From contig NZ_SLXS01000001.1 of assembly GCF_004340785.1 (NCBI RefSeq), positions 620,001 to 684,000 on the forward strand: a DNA stretch of 64,000 nt, written 5' to 3'. This DNA comes from Tumebacillus sp. BK434 (GTDB lineage: Bacteria > Bacillota > Bacilli > Tumebacillales > Tumebacillaceae). Positions 18,515 through 28,900 of the stretch are shown here, one piece after another. The notes under the pieces were generated by a model. It was given only the letters and a program-made list of their open reading frames with translations. It had not been told where the DNA came from and did no database searches. A program made the translations under genes and the position numbers. The stretch's first letter is position 1, and every line of letters begins with the position of its first letter.

Positions 18515-18873
18515 TTCATACTTTCAGCTTGTTCGCAAACTGCCCGTTCGCGTGGGCGATTTTGATACCGGGGTACCAGAACCATCAAGTCGGTAAAGGG
18601 CATCAGGACGCATCTTCGGCCGTTCGTCAGGCTAGAAAATGATCGGTTGGCAGGAAGAGTCCCATGATCATCATGGGACTTTTTACTTATCGTTAATGTT
18701 GTTAAGTACATTTCACTTACGAAAAACGAGAAGAACTACTAAAAACGGGTTGACCGAATATTCTACATTGTTGTACTCTTACTCCAAGGACACGTTAGAT
18801 GTCCTGCGATTAAAGATGTGAGTGGGGTCATTTACAAACAGTAACGAGTGGTCAACGGGAATACCCCTTGCGG
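18515..18873. other. Intergenic region between the hydrolase pair and the metallo-hydrolase
   Basis: Apart from two hairpins (18655-18687 and 18860-18890) and a small inverted repeat AGGACA/TGTCCT (18787-18805), I see no gene here. A 60-codon rightward frame at 18639-18821 has no ribosome binding site and runs through the terminator, so it is not called. Confidence 0.6.
18655..18687 (+). terminator. Terminator of the hydrolase pair
   Basis: The stem GTCCCATGAT/ATCATGGGAC is followed by TTTTTAC. It lies about 140 bases after the second hydrolase stop codon, giving a long 3' untranslated stretch. Confidence 0.85.
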
Positions 18874-18890
18874 TCAGCAAGGGGTATTTT
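18860..18890. terminator. Hairpin overlapping the metallo-hydrolase 3' end
   Basis: A perfect 12-bp stem AATACCCCTTGC/GCAAGGGGTATT with loop GGTCA is present. On the leftward strand the stop codon of the metallo-hydrolase falls in the loop, so the last codons form one arm. The rightward strand has the better T-run (TATTTTC), so it may end rightward read-through or act on both strands. Confidence 0.7.
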
Positions 18891-19836
18891 CGTGCAGCAC
18901 GGCAGGTGTGAAAGTGAACGTCTCTCCATGTTCGCGAAGCAGGATGCGGGAGGCGTCCGCACCGGCGATCTGCAACAGCCGCTGCAACGGCTCGTCGACC
19001 GGCTCGTGCGACAACACGAACGTGTCCCAGTGGATCGGGACGAGGTGCTGCGCGCCGCTGTCCAAAAACATCTGCCAGGCCTGCTCCGGCGTGCAGTGAT
19101 TGCCTTGATAAGAATCGGGGGAATAGGCGCCGATCGGCAGGAACGCGATGTCGATCGGGCCGTAGCGGCGCAGCTCTTTAAATGAAGGGGTATACGCGGT
19201 GTCACCGGCGAAAAACAGCCGCACGCCGCAGTATTCGATCAGGTAGCCGGTCCAGCCGTAATCTGCGTTCCACGGAAAGCGCCGTCCCCAGTGTTTGACC
19301 GGCACCGCCGTGATCGTCAGCCCGTCGTCCAGTTCCACCCGCTCGCGGCCGCCGAGCTCCAGCACGCGCCGAAACGACAACTTCTGCAAGAGCCGCGACG
19401 TGTTCTGCGCGGTGATCACATCGGTGGAGCGGTTCTGCAGGCGTTTCAGCGACGGAAGATCGAAGTGGTCGAGATGCGCGTGCGACAACAAAATCAGGTC
19501 TGGTGCGCCGGTTTCTTCCACCGTCAAGGCAGCCGCCGTGTGCCGTTTCGGCCCGATCACCAGCGGTCCGCCGAGCGACACGCCGACTTTTTCCGAAAAG
19601 ACGGGGTCGGTGATGATCGTTTTCCCGAGGATGTTCAACACAAGCGTCGAGTGGCCGATCCAGCTCACCGTCACCTGCTCCTCGGACCACTCGTCGGGGG
19701 CGGGCTTGTGGCGGGGGTGTTTATAGATCGGTTGCGGTTGCATCCGGCGCAACCGCTTATATTGCAGCCAAACAAGCGCCGTCAAAGCGGTGATGAAGAA
19801 GACCAGAATCCCGAGCAGCCACAGCAAGACTTTCAT
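18874..19836 (-). CDS. MBL-fold metal-dependent hydrolase (UlaG/NAPE-PLD-like)
   Basis: This 320-residue protein has one N-terminal hydrophobic anchor (residues about 3-22) followed by a metallo-beta-lactamase fold. Metal ligands are visible in SHAHLDHFD (HxHxDH), FAGDTAYT and PIHWDTF. The WIGHSTLVLN and DPVFSE segments are typical of the L-ascorbate-6-phosphate lactonase / N-acyl-phosphatidylethanolamine phospholipase D branch, so a phospholipid or lactone ester could be its substrate. The ATG is well placed behind AAAAGGAG. It is a single gene, and its end is folded into a hairpin. Confidence 0.85.
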   Translation of the reverse strand: MKVLLWLLGILVFFITALTALVWLQYKRLRRMQPQPIYKHPRHKPAPDEWSEEQVTVSWIGHSTLVLNILGKTIITDPVFSEKVGVSLGGPLVIGPKRHTAAALTVEETGAPDLILLSHAHLDHFDLPSLKRLQNRSTDVITAQNTSRLLQKLSFRRVLELGGRERVELDDGLTITAVPVKHWGRRFPWNADYGWTGYLIEYCGVRLFFAGDTAYTPSFKELRRYGPIDIAFLPIGAYSPDSYQGNHCTPEQAWQMFLDSGAQHLVPIHWDTFVLSHEPVDEPLQRLLQIAGADASRILLREHGETFTFTPAVLHENTPC

Positions 19837-19903
19837 CGCTTTGCTCCTTTTTTCTCTTTTTCGGTGCTTCTATTGTATCATGTATCTAAAGGGGTGAACG
19901 ATG

Positions 19904-20428
19904 ATGGCGAAACGTTCAAAACTGGTCGACTACGGGCACAGCGAAGGCGAAGCGGTGGAAAAAGGCACGCTGTTCGTGCTGGATTCCTTTGAAGGGTTCG
20001 AAGAAGCGGACTTGGCGAGAATCGTGGAGCTGGCGGAGACGCGGCGGTTTACGAAGGTCGTGCTGTTCCCGCACAACGAGAAGACGCTGCGGACGATGGG
20101 CGAAGATGGAGTGTCAGCGTTCCACACGCGGGTGAAGCATCTGATGTATTTGGCGGATGACTCGCCATCCACGCTGCCGATCGTTGTGGACAAATGGGAG
20201 GAGAAGCGCAAGAAGTACACGCCGATGGAGTTGATCGTGCGCTATTTTGAGGAAAGCTACCGCGCACCGTATTTCTTGTATCTGACCGACCGCTATGCGA
20301 ACCTCTTCTCGACGTTCGCTTCGTTCGAGGAAGTGATCAAAAAAGTCCGCTTGGTCATCGACCGCAAACAAGGGCTTCTCCCGACCTCCCGGCTTGACGA
20401 GTACCAGAGCCGCTGGGATTATGTGTGA
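19904..20428 (+). CDS. Hypothetical protein of 174 residues
   Basis: I do not recognise this protein. It is soluble and charged, with an alternating strand/helix pattern in the first half (TLFVLDSFEGF, KVVLFPHNEKTLR, STLPIVVDKW) and a helical second half (KYTPMELIVRYFEESYRAPYF). The pattern suggests a Rossmann- or nucleotidyltransferase-like fold, but no catalytic motif is clear. ATGs at 19901 and 19904 are both possible; GGGGTGA at 19891-19897 gives better spacing to 19904. It diverges from the metallo-hydrolase across a short gap of under 70 bases. Confidence 0.7.
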   Translation: MAKRSKLVDYGHSEGEAVEKGTLFVLDSFEGFEEADLARIVELAETRRFTKVVLFPHNEKTLRTMGEDGVSAFHTRVKHLMYLADDSPSTLPIVVDKWEEKRKKYTPMELIVRYFEESYRAPYFLYLTDRYANLFSTFASFEEVIKKVRLVIDRKQGLLPTSRLDEYQSRWDYV

Positions 20429-20477
20429 CGCTGGATCTGCAAGTTCGATTTAGGTTGAAAAATGGCGATTTTTTGAC

Positions 20478-20508
20478 AAAGAACGAGAAATAGCTCGTTC
20501 TTTTTTTA
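20478..20508 (+). terminator. Terminator after the 174-residue protein
   Basis: The stem AAAGAACGAG/CTCGTTCTTT with loop AAATAG is followed by a long T-run. It isolates the desaturase promoter from upstream transcription. Confidence 0.9.
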
Positions 20509-20513
20509 TTTGC

Positions 20514-20542
20514 TTGACACTTTGGATAAAGGAAGAGACAAT
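20514..20542 (+). promoter_or_regulatory. Sigma-A type promoter of the desaturase operon
   Basis: TTGACA (20514-20519), a 17-base spacer and GACAAT (20537-20542) lie immediately after the terminator. The resulting leader of about 110 bases contains repeated TTTTTGGTC units (around 20552-20580), of unknown role. Confidence 0.65.
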
Positions 20543-20658
20543 GGGAACAGGCTTTTTTGGTCTTTTTGGTCTTTTTGTGTTTTTGGGTATATCTGCTGAA
20601 ACTGCGCCCAAGAATTGAAAATATCGAAACACACACAGAAATGAGGAATTGACACACA

Positions 20659-21543
20659 ATGATCCTGCTTCCGAACCTCGACGTACGACTCGAACAAAAA
20701 ATCATCGACTTATACGAAGAGCACAAGAAACGTGCCGCCAACATCGACTGGAGCTATCATGAATTTGTCCCGTGGGAGTTAGGTCGCAGTTTCAAAGAGA
20801 TTCCTTGGAGCATCGAACAGCGGACCCTGCCGCCGGCCGTGGCGATGGCGATTGAAACGGCGCTGCTGACCGAAGTCAACCTGCCATGGTTCACCACCTA
20901 CCTCAGCTCGACCTTTACCGGTTCGCTTGGCGTTATGCAGGAATTCATCCACACTTGGGTCGCCGAAGAGGATCAGCACAGCAACCTGCTGGAGAACTAT
21001 CTGCTTCTGACCCGCAACGCCGATCCGCAGCAACTGCACAAGCTGCGCCGCACGGTGGTGGAAAGCGGGTTTGAGTCGAGCTTCACCACGCCGATCGAAG
21101 CGATCACGTACGCGTCGTTCCAAGAGCTGGCGACGCTGGTGTTCTACACGAACGTGGCCAAAGTGGCCTCGCCGTACGATGAGACCCTGGCCGTGCTGCT
21201 GCGCCGTCTGGCGAAAGACGAATCGCTGCACTACTCCTTCTACCGCGATGTCGTCAAAGCGCATCTGGAGCTGGAGCCGAACTACCTGATGTACGTAGCC
21301 CGCGTGCTGCTCGGCTTCTTCATGCCGGGGAACAACATTCCGGACTACGACGAACGGATGAAGGTGATCGCCCGCGAAGTCGGCTACGGCCCGTCCCATT
21401 ATTACAACCAGGTCGTGATGAAACTGGTCGAGTACTGGGATATCGAAGCGCTGCGCCCGACGACCGTCGAGGCGGAGAAGGCCCGGCTGGACATCCTGAA
21501 GCACTGCGACCGCCTGGGCCGCATCGCAAGACGTTTCGCGTAA
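20659..21543 (+). CDS. Acyl-ACP desaturase-like diiron protein
   Basis: This 294-residue all-helical protein of the soluble stearoyl-ACP desaturase family would introduce a double bond into an ACP-bound acyl chain using O2 and reduced ferredoxin. The diiron ligands are in place: Glu in LLTEVNLPW, EEDQH (ExxH) near residue 107 and DESLH (ExxH) near 193. Its length is close to actinobacterial DesA2. Bacilli better known to me use membrane-bound lipid desaturases, so the soluble type is notable here. Its stop overlaps the start of a regulator by one base. The ribosome binding site GAGGA is rather distant (about 11 bases). Confidence 0.85.
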   Translation: MILLPNLDVRLEQKIIDLYEEHKKRAANIDWSYHEFVPWELGRSFKEIPWSIEQRTLPPAVAMAIETALLTEVNLPWFTTYLSSTFTGSLGVMQEFIHTWVAEEDQHSNLLENYLLLTRNADPQQLHKLRRTVVESGFESSFTTPIEAITYASFQELATLVFYTNVAKVASPYDETLAVLLRRLAKDESLHYSFYRDVVKAHLELEPNYLMYVARVLLGFFMPGNNIPDYDERMKVIAREVGYGPSHYYNQVVMKLVEYWDIEALRPTTVEAEKARLDILKHCDRLGRIARRFA

Positions 21544-22238
21544 TGGCGATCAAGCTCACGAAGCGCCGACTGGAGTTCCTGGAACATCTGGTGCGACTGT
21601 TTCAGGTGGAGCAAGAACCGGTGCACTACGCGGCGGTCGCCGATTCGGTCGGCGTCAGCAAATGGACAGCCTACGATGTGTTGAAAGAATTGGAGAAAGC
21701 GGGCTTTTTGGCGCGCTCCTATTCGGTCAACGAAAACGAGACGGGGCGCTCGGTGGTGCTGTATTCGCCGACACAGGCGGCGTTTGAACTTTTCCGCCCG
21801 GTGCGCCGCAGCTTGTCGGCGCTGGCCGACTGGAACACGGTGCGGGAACAGGTGTCACACATCGCCCAAGCGCTGGAAAAGCGTTCGGTGCGCGAGGCGC
21901 AGAACCGCATCCTGCAGGCATCTCCGGGCGTCGAGCAGAATCTGGAATTTTGCGTGTGGATGCTCGGCGGGCTGATTCACTACATGTCGCGGATGGACGA
22001 TCGAATGAAGCGTGTGGTGATCGAGGTCTCGTCGGGCATCAAACAGCCGGAAGTGCTCTTGGCGATGTTCGTCGGCACCGTCTCCGGCGTGGTGATCCGC
22101 TCGGTCGGCCGGGAGCTCGACCCGAAGATGAGCGGCTTGGTACAGCAGTTCCACCACAGCCTGCCCGACCTGAACCAGGAGGAAGTGCAGGTCATGGCCG
22201 AATTCTTGCGCCAGAAGATGGACGATTCGTTTCAGTAA
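21543..22238 (+). CDS. Winged-helix transcriptional regulator, likely of the desaturase
   Basis: This 231-residue protein has an N-terminal winged helix-turn-helix (residues about 15-75, with VHYAAVADSVGVSKWTAYDVLKEL as the HTH). A helical C-terminal domain includes a hydrophobic stretch around EFCVWMLGGLIHYMSR. The start codon shares its A with the desaturase stop (TAATG), so the two are co-translated. The arrangement suggests it senses membrane or acyl state and controls the upstream gene. That role is inferred from context, because I cannot name the subfamily. Confidence 0.75.
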   Translation: MAIKLTKRRLEFLEHLVRLFQVEQEPVHYAAVADSVGVSKWTAYDVLKELEKAGFLARSYSVNENETGRSVVLYSPTQAAFELFRPVRRSLSALADWNTVREQVSHIAQALEKRSVREAQNRILQASPGVEQNLEFCVWMLGGLIHYMSRMDDRMKRVVIEVSSGIKQPEVLLAMFVGTVSGVVIRSVGRELDPKMSGLVQQFHHSLPDLNQEEVQVMAEFLRQKMDDSFQ

Positions 22239-22267
22239 GCAGGAAGCTTCAGCAAGATCAACATGGC

Positions 22268-22302
22268 AAAACACTCGACCCTGAACAGGGTCGGGTGTTT
22301 TT
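22268..22302 (+). terminator. Terminator of the desaturase-regulator operon
   Basis: A long stem AAAACACTCGACCC/GGGTCGGGTGTTTT, with one G-T pair, is followed by TTGATTTTT. Confidence 0.9.
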
Positions 22303-22314
22303 GATTTTTGATGA

Positions 22315-22842
22315 GATGACAAGATTTCCAAAATTGGCGTGGCGGTGCTGGTCGGCTGGGATGCACAGAGCGGGGAAAAAGGACTGTTGCTGCCGGCCGG
22401 CTGTTCACTGGTAGCGGCACTGTTTTACGGTGTGGCCGGCGTGTTTTCGGCACGGCAGTTTAAAGGCGAGCGGTCGCTTGACATGGCGATCGGACAACAG
22501 CTGGCCGCTGCGCTGCTCTTGCTCCCGTTTGCCGCCGTGACGTTGCCGGAGCAGGTGCCGGGGGTTGAAGTGACGCTGTCGGTGCTGGCATTGGCGATTT
22601 TTTGCACGGCGCTGGCCTACCTGCTGTATTTTGCGCTGATTCAAAACGTCGGGGCGGTCAAAACGCTGAGCGTGACCTTTCTTGTCCCGGTGTTCGGCAT
22701 CTTGTGGGGGGCCTTGTTCCTGAACGAACAAGTAACGTTGGCGACGGCAGGCGGTCTGCTGATCATCTTGCTGAGCATCGCCTTGGTTATGAATGCGCGG
22801 TTTTTCGGCAAAAGTATTTTGTTCAAATTTTCAACGAAATGA
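22315..22842 (+). pseudogene. C-terminal half of an EamA/DMT-family transporter
   Basis: The readable 167-codon frame (GTG 22339) encodes about five membrane helices matching the second EamA repeat of a drug/metabolite transporter (LVAALFYGVAGVFS, AYLLYFALIQNVGA, TFLVPVFGILWGALFLNE). The frame stays open upstream to a TGA at 22312-22314 and still reads like the inter-repeat linker (KIGVAVLVGW). The first repeat is absent: a regulator terminator lies directly upstream and no ribosome binding site is seen. I call it a remnant left by a deletion or insertion next to the large NRPS. A five-helix paired SMR-like transporter is less likely. Confidence 0.75.
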
Positions 22843-22916
22843 TATTGTTCTCCCTTGCGATATTTATTAAAATGTTAAATAACTATATGTAATTTATATC
22901 GCGGGGAGTGGTCAAA

Positions 22917-25900
22917 ATGATTTCGATGAACGAGCGCGGTGCTCAATGGTGGTTTGAAGAGCAGGCGGCGCAGCGGCCCGATGCTCTTGCGGTTGTGTTT
23001 GCAGATAAAGAAGTGACCTATGCGGAACTAAACGGCCTGGCGGACCGGCTGGCGCACAACTTGCGCCGGCTGGGTGTCGGGCCGGATGTGTTGGTCGGCA
23101 TCTGCGCTGAGCGCTCGGTGGAGATGGTCGCCGGGCTGCTCGGCATCTTAAAAGCGGGCGGGGCGTACGTTCCGCTCGACCCGGCGTATCCGGCCGACCG
23201 CCTGCGCTACATGCTGGAGGACGCGGCGGTACCGGTGCTGTTGACACAGGCGCACTTGGCCGACCGTCTGCCAGATTGTGGAGCGGAGGTCGTCTGTCTG
23301 GAGCAAGCGATGCAAGGGGAGGAACAGCCGCTTCCCCAGACGGTGCGCGCTGATGATCTGGCCTACGTGATCTACACGTCAGGCTCGACAGGGCGGCCGA
23401 AAGGGGTCATGCTGACCCACCGCGGGATGTGCAACATGATCCGGGCGACGGTGCAACTGTTCGACGTGCGGGAGGATAGCCGTCTGCTGCAGTTTGCTTC
23501 GTTTAGCTTTGATGCGGCGACCAATGAGATTTTCACCGCGCTGTCGGCGGGCGGTACGCTGTATCTGGCGCGCCAAGAAGAACTGATGCCAGGCCCCGGA
23601 CTGATCGGCCTGCTCAAGAATCTGGCGATCACTCATGTGACGCTGCCGCCTTCGGTGTTGGCGATGCTCCCGGATGAGTTTCCACACCTGCGCACCGTCG
23701 TCTCGGCAGGGGAGAACTGCCCGCTGGAAACGGCGTCGCGGTGGGCGCGGGGGCGGCGTTTCGTCAACGCGTACGGACCGACGGAAGCGACGGTGTGCGC
23801 TTCGGCAGCCGTGTACGTTGGCGAATGCCAGAATGTGACGATCGGGCAGGCGATCGAAGGAGTGGAGCTGTTCGTGCTCGACAGGCAGATGCGGCAGGTG
23901 CAGGCCGGCGCGGAAGGGGAGCTGCACATCGGCGGTCCGGGGCTGGCGCGAGGGTATCTGCACCGCCCGGAGCTGACGGCGGAGAAGTTCGTGCCGCATC
24001 CGTTTTCAGAAGACTCAGAACAACGCTTGTATAAAACGGGAGACTTGGTGCGCCTGCTCACAGACGGAACGCTGGAGTTTTTGGGGCGGATCGACCAGCA
24101 GGTGAAGATCAGAGGCTTTCGGATAGAGCTCGGCGAGATCGAGGCAACGCTGGTCGGGCATGAACGGCTTCGCGAAGCGGTGCTGCTGGCTCGGGAGGAT
24201 GCGCCGGGGGAGCCCAAATTGGTGGCGTACGTGGTTCCGCATGCTGGGCAGGAAGCGCCGCGGGCGGTAGAGCTGCGCCGTTTTTTGCAGGACAAGCTGC
24301 CCGATTATATGGTGCCGGCGTTCTTTGTGGTGCTCGACCGCTTTCCACTGACGCCAAACGGCAAGGTGGACCGCCGCGCTTTGCCTGCGCCCGATGCCCG
24401 GCGCGGGGAGTTGGAGAGCGAGTTCGTGCGGCCGCGCACGCCGCTGGAGGTGTCGCTGCAGCAGATCTGGCAGGACGTGCTGGGGCTGGACGGACTTGGC
24501 GTGCACGACCCGTTTTTGGAACTGGGCGGCCATTCGTTGCAGGCGGTGCAGATTTTGGCGCGGGTGCGGGAGCAGTTGGATGTTGAGATCGGGCTGCATG
24601 AGCTGTTTGCCAAGCAGACGATCGCGCTTTTGGCGGAGGAGCTGGAAGCGAAGCGTCTGGCGGGAACAGGCGTGTCAAACAGCTTCATCCCGCGCGTGCC
24701 GCGCAAGGAGGAGATCCCGGTGTCATCTGCGCAAGAGCGGGTGTGGTTCGTGCACAAGATGAACCCGGACAACCGTGCGTATGCGGCGCAGGCGATGATG
24801 CGCTTGCAGGGGGATCTGCGCCGGGATGTGCTGGAGCGGGCGTTGACGGCGGTCGTGGAGCGGCATGAGATGTTTCGCACGACGTTTCAGGAAGCGGACG
24901 GCAGGCCGGCGCAGAAGATCCATCCGCCCTTTGCAGTAAAGGTACCGGTGGTCAGCTTACTCGCGGTGCCGGTAGCGGAGCGGGAAAGCTGCTTGACCGG
25001 TCTGATGCAGGACGAGATGGCGCGGCCGTTCGACATGCGGGAGCTGCCGTTGGTGCGCTGGACGCTGTATCAGGTCGGAGCGCAGGAGCACGTGCTGCTG
25101 CACATCGAACACCACATGGTGCATGACGGCTGGTCGTACAACGTGTTTTTGCGGGAGTTTACGGCGCTGTATAACGCATTTCGGAACGGACAGGCTTCAC
25201 CGCTTGCCGAGATGCCGGTGCAGTTTGCCGATTTTGCTCATTGGCAGCGATCGTGGCTGCAAAGCGTGCAGGCACAAGAGCAGGTGCAGTATTGGCAGCA
25301 AAAGCTGGCCGGGTGCAATCCCGTGCTGGAGCTGCCAAGCGACCGCCCGCGACCTGCCCTGCCGAGCCATCGCGGCGGCGCGGTGCGGGTGGATCTGCCT
25401 GCAAAGCTGTGCGAGCGGCTGACGGCGATGGGGCGGCAGGAAGGCGTGACGCTGTATGTGACGCTGCTCACGGCGTTCAAGGTGCTCCTGTACCGCTATA
25501 CGGGTCAGAACGATCTGCTCGTCGGGTCGGCGGTGGCGAATCGCCGTCTGCGCGATACGGAAGGCCTGATCGGGATGATTGTCAACAACGTGGTGCTGCG
25601 GACGCAGCTGGACGGGGATGTGCCGTTTCGGGAACTGCTCGGCCAGGTGCGGGCGATGGCGTATGAGGCGTTTGCCCACGAGGACTTGCCGTTCGACAAG
25701 CTGGTCGAAGCGGTGAACCCGGTGCGGGATACGAGCCGCAATCCGCTGATCCAAGTGATGTTTTCGTTCCACGACTCGCCGTTGCCAAAGCTGGACCTGC
25801 AGGATCTGACCGTTCAGGTGAAAGAAGCGCTGAATAACGGTTCGGCGAAGTTCGACCTGAACGTCGTGGGGCTTCCTTTGCAGGAGGCGCGCCTTGGTGA

Positions 25901-28900
25901 ATCTGAGCACGGGGCGGGCGGTCTGACGCTGATCTGGGAGTACAGTTCCGATCTGTTCGAGGAAGCGACGATCCGGCGGATGATCGGGCATTATCTGAAC
26001 CTGCTGGAGCATGCCGTCGCTGAGCCGGAGACGCAAGTGGCGTTGATGCGGTTGCTGGAAGAGCGGGAGGCGGAGCAGATCATGACCGCATGGAACCGAA
26101 CGGAAGCGGGCGGCGTGCCGGATCTGCCGCTTCATGCGCTGTTTGAGGCGCAGGCGGCTCGGACGCCAGATCGGACAGCCGTCGTGTTTCAGGAACAGTG
26201 CCTGACCTATCGCGAGCTGAACAGGCAGGCGAACCGCTTGGCCCGCCATCTGCGCAAGCTCGGCATTGCGGCGGAGGAGAAGGTCGGACTGTGTGCCGAG
26301 CGGTCGCCGCAGATGCTCGTCGGGCTGCTCGGCATCTTAAAAGCGGGCGGCGCATATGTGCCGCTGGACCCGGAGTACCCGCAGGAGCGCTTGGCGTTTC
26401 TGATGCGGGACGCACGAATGGCCGTGGTGGTGACGGAGAGCAGTCAGACGGAGTGGCTGAAAGCAGTGGCTGTAGAGGCGCATCAGTCGGAACTCGATGG
26501 GCTCCAGGCAGAAAAGCCGGACGCAGAGGCAAGGATCGGCAACCTGCAGCTCGTATGTTTAGACGGCGGGATGGAGCTCTGGTCGCAAGGGCAGGGCGCC
26601 GATCTTGAACTTCCCATCACAGCCGACCGGCTCGCCTACATGATCTATACCTCCGGCTCGACAGGGAAGCCGAAAGGGGTGCAGGTGGAGCATCGAAATG
26701 TGGTGAACTTCCTGCACAGCATGCAACAACGACCGGGTGTCGAAATGGACGATGTGCTGCTGGCGGTGACGTCGCTGTCGTTTGACATCGCGGCGCTGGA
26801 GCTGTTCTTGCCGCTGGTGACGGGGGCAAAAACGGTCTTGGCCGACCGGGCGACCGCTGCGGACGGGAAGAAGCTCGCCGCCTTGCTTGCGCGCTCCGGC
26901 GCGACGATGATGCAAGCGACGCCTGTCACTTGGCGGCTGCTCGTCGAGGCTGGTTGGCGCAGCGCAGGGCGTGTGAAAATGCTCTGCGGCGGGGAAGCAT
27001 TGCCTGCCGACTTGGCGCGGAGCTTGACGGCAGACGACTCGGAGCTGTGGAATCTGTACGGTCCAACGGAGACGACGATCTGGTCGACTTGCACCCGCAT
27101 CGAGCCGGATTTTGTCGGTACCCCCTCGATCGGCAGTCCGATTGCGAACACGAACGTGTATGTGCTGGACGCGCGCTTGCAGCCGGTGCCGGTCGGCGTG
27201 CCCGGCGAACTGTGCATCGGCGGGGCCGGTGTGGCGCGCGGGTATTGGAACCGCGCCGAGTTGACGGCGGAGACGTTTATCTCCCACGAATTGGGCCGCT
27301 TGTACCGGACGGGTGACCGCGTGCGCCTGCTGACAGACGGGAGGTTGCAGTATCTGGAGCGGATGGATCATCAGATCAAACTGCGCGGGCTGCGCATTGA
27401 GCTGGGCGAGATCGAGGCGAGGCTGCACCTGCATCCCCGCGTGCAACACGCGGTGGTGGCCGTCCAAGGGGACTCGCATTCCGACAAGCGACTGGTCGGC
27501 TACGTGGTGCCACGCGGTCTGGAAGCGCCGACCGCGCAAGAGCTGCGCACTTATTTGAAGGCAAGCCTCCCGGAGTATATGGTTCCTTCTGCTGTGCTCA
27601 TGCTCGACGCCCTTCCGCTCACGCCAAACGGGAAAGTGGACCGCCGCGCATTGCCGGCACCGGATGCACAGGCCGCAACAGGTGAATACCTCGCGCCGCG
27701 CAATGAACGGGAGCGGCAGGCGGCGGAGATTTTTGCCCAGCTGCTGAAACGGGAGCGGGTCGGCGTCACCGACAATTTCTTTGCGCTCGGCGGGCACTCG
27801 TTGCTGGCGCTACAGGCTGTGTCGAGGCTGAGCATCGCACTCGGCGTCGAAGTGCCGTTCCGTGCGGTGTTTGAGGAGCCGACGGTGGCCGGGCTGCTGG
27901 AAAGTCTGGACGGGCTTGCGCAGCAGCAACGTGCTGCGCACATGCCGATGCAACTGCCGCAGATTGACCCATTGCCGCGCGGCGATGACGAAGTGCTGCC
28001 CTTGTCGTTTGCCCAACAGCGACTGTGGGTGCTGGAGCAGATGTTAGGCGGAAGTGCGGCGTATCATTTCCCGTACGCGATGCGCTTACAGGGGGAACTG
28101 GAGGTCAGTACCCTTGCGCGCAGTGTGCAGGCATTGGTGCACAGGCATGAAGCGCTGCGCACGACGTTTCAAGAGCGCAACGGGCAACTGGTGCAGGTGA
28201 TCGGAGCCGCAGAGCCGATGTTGCTTCCTGCTGTTACCGTTCACGAAGACGACCTGCCGGAGCTGATGCAGGCGGAGGCAGGGCGTCCGTTTGATCTCCG
28301 GCGCGGCCCGCTGTTCCGCGCGTCGCTCTGGAGAATCAGCGAGACGGAGCATGTCCTGCTGTTCAACATGCACCATATCATCACCGATGGCTGGTCGTAC
28401 GGCGTGCTGGCCCATGAATTGTCGGCGCTGTATGCGAACGAGCCGCTTGCTCCCTTGCCGGTGCAATACGCCGACTTTGCGGCGGCGCAGCGCAACTGGA
28501 TGCAGGGCGAGGTGCTGGAAACGCAGCTCGCTTACTGGAAACGGCAACTGGACGGCGAACTGCCCGTCCTCGAGCTCCCGACCGACCATCCGCGCCCGGC
28601 GGTGCAGACTTATAACGGCACGTTCTGCAAACGAGAGCTGCCAAGCCGGCTGACCGAACGGCTGCGCGCCTTCAGCCAACAGCGCGGCGTGACGCTGTAC
28701 ATGACCCTGCTCGCCGCGTTTCAAACGCTGTTGCACCGCTACACCGGCCAAGAGGATCTGCTGGTCGGCTCCCCGATCGCAGGACGCAATCGCCAGGAAG
28801 TGGAAGGGCTGATCGGCTTTTTCGTGAACACGCTGGTTCTGCGTACCGACTTGGCGGGCAACCCGTCCTTTGACGAACTGCTCCGCCGGGTGCGGGAAAC

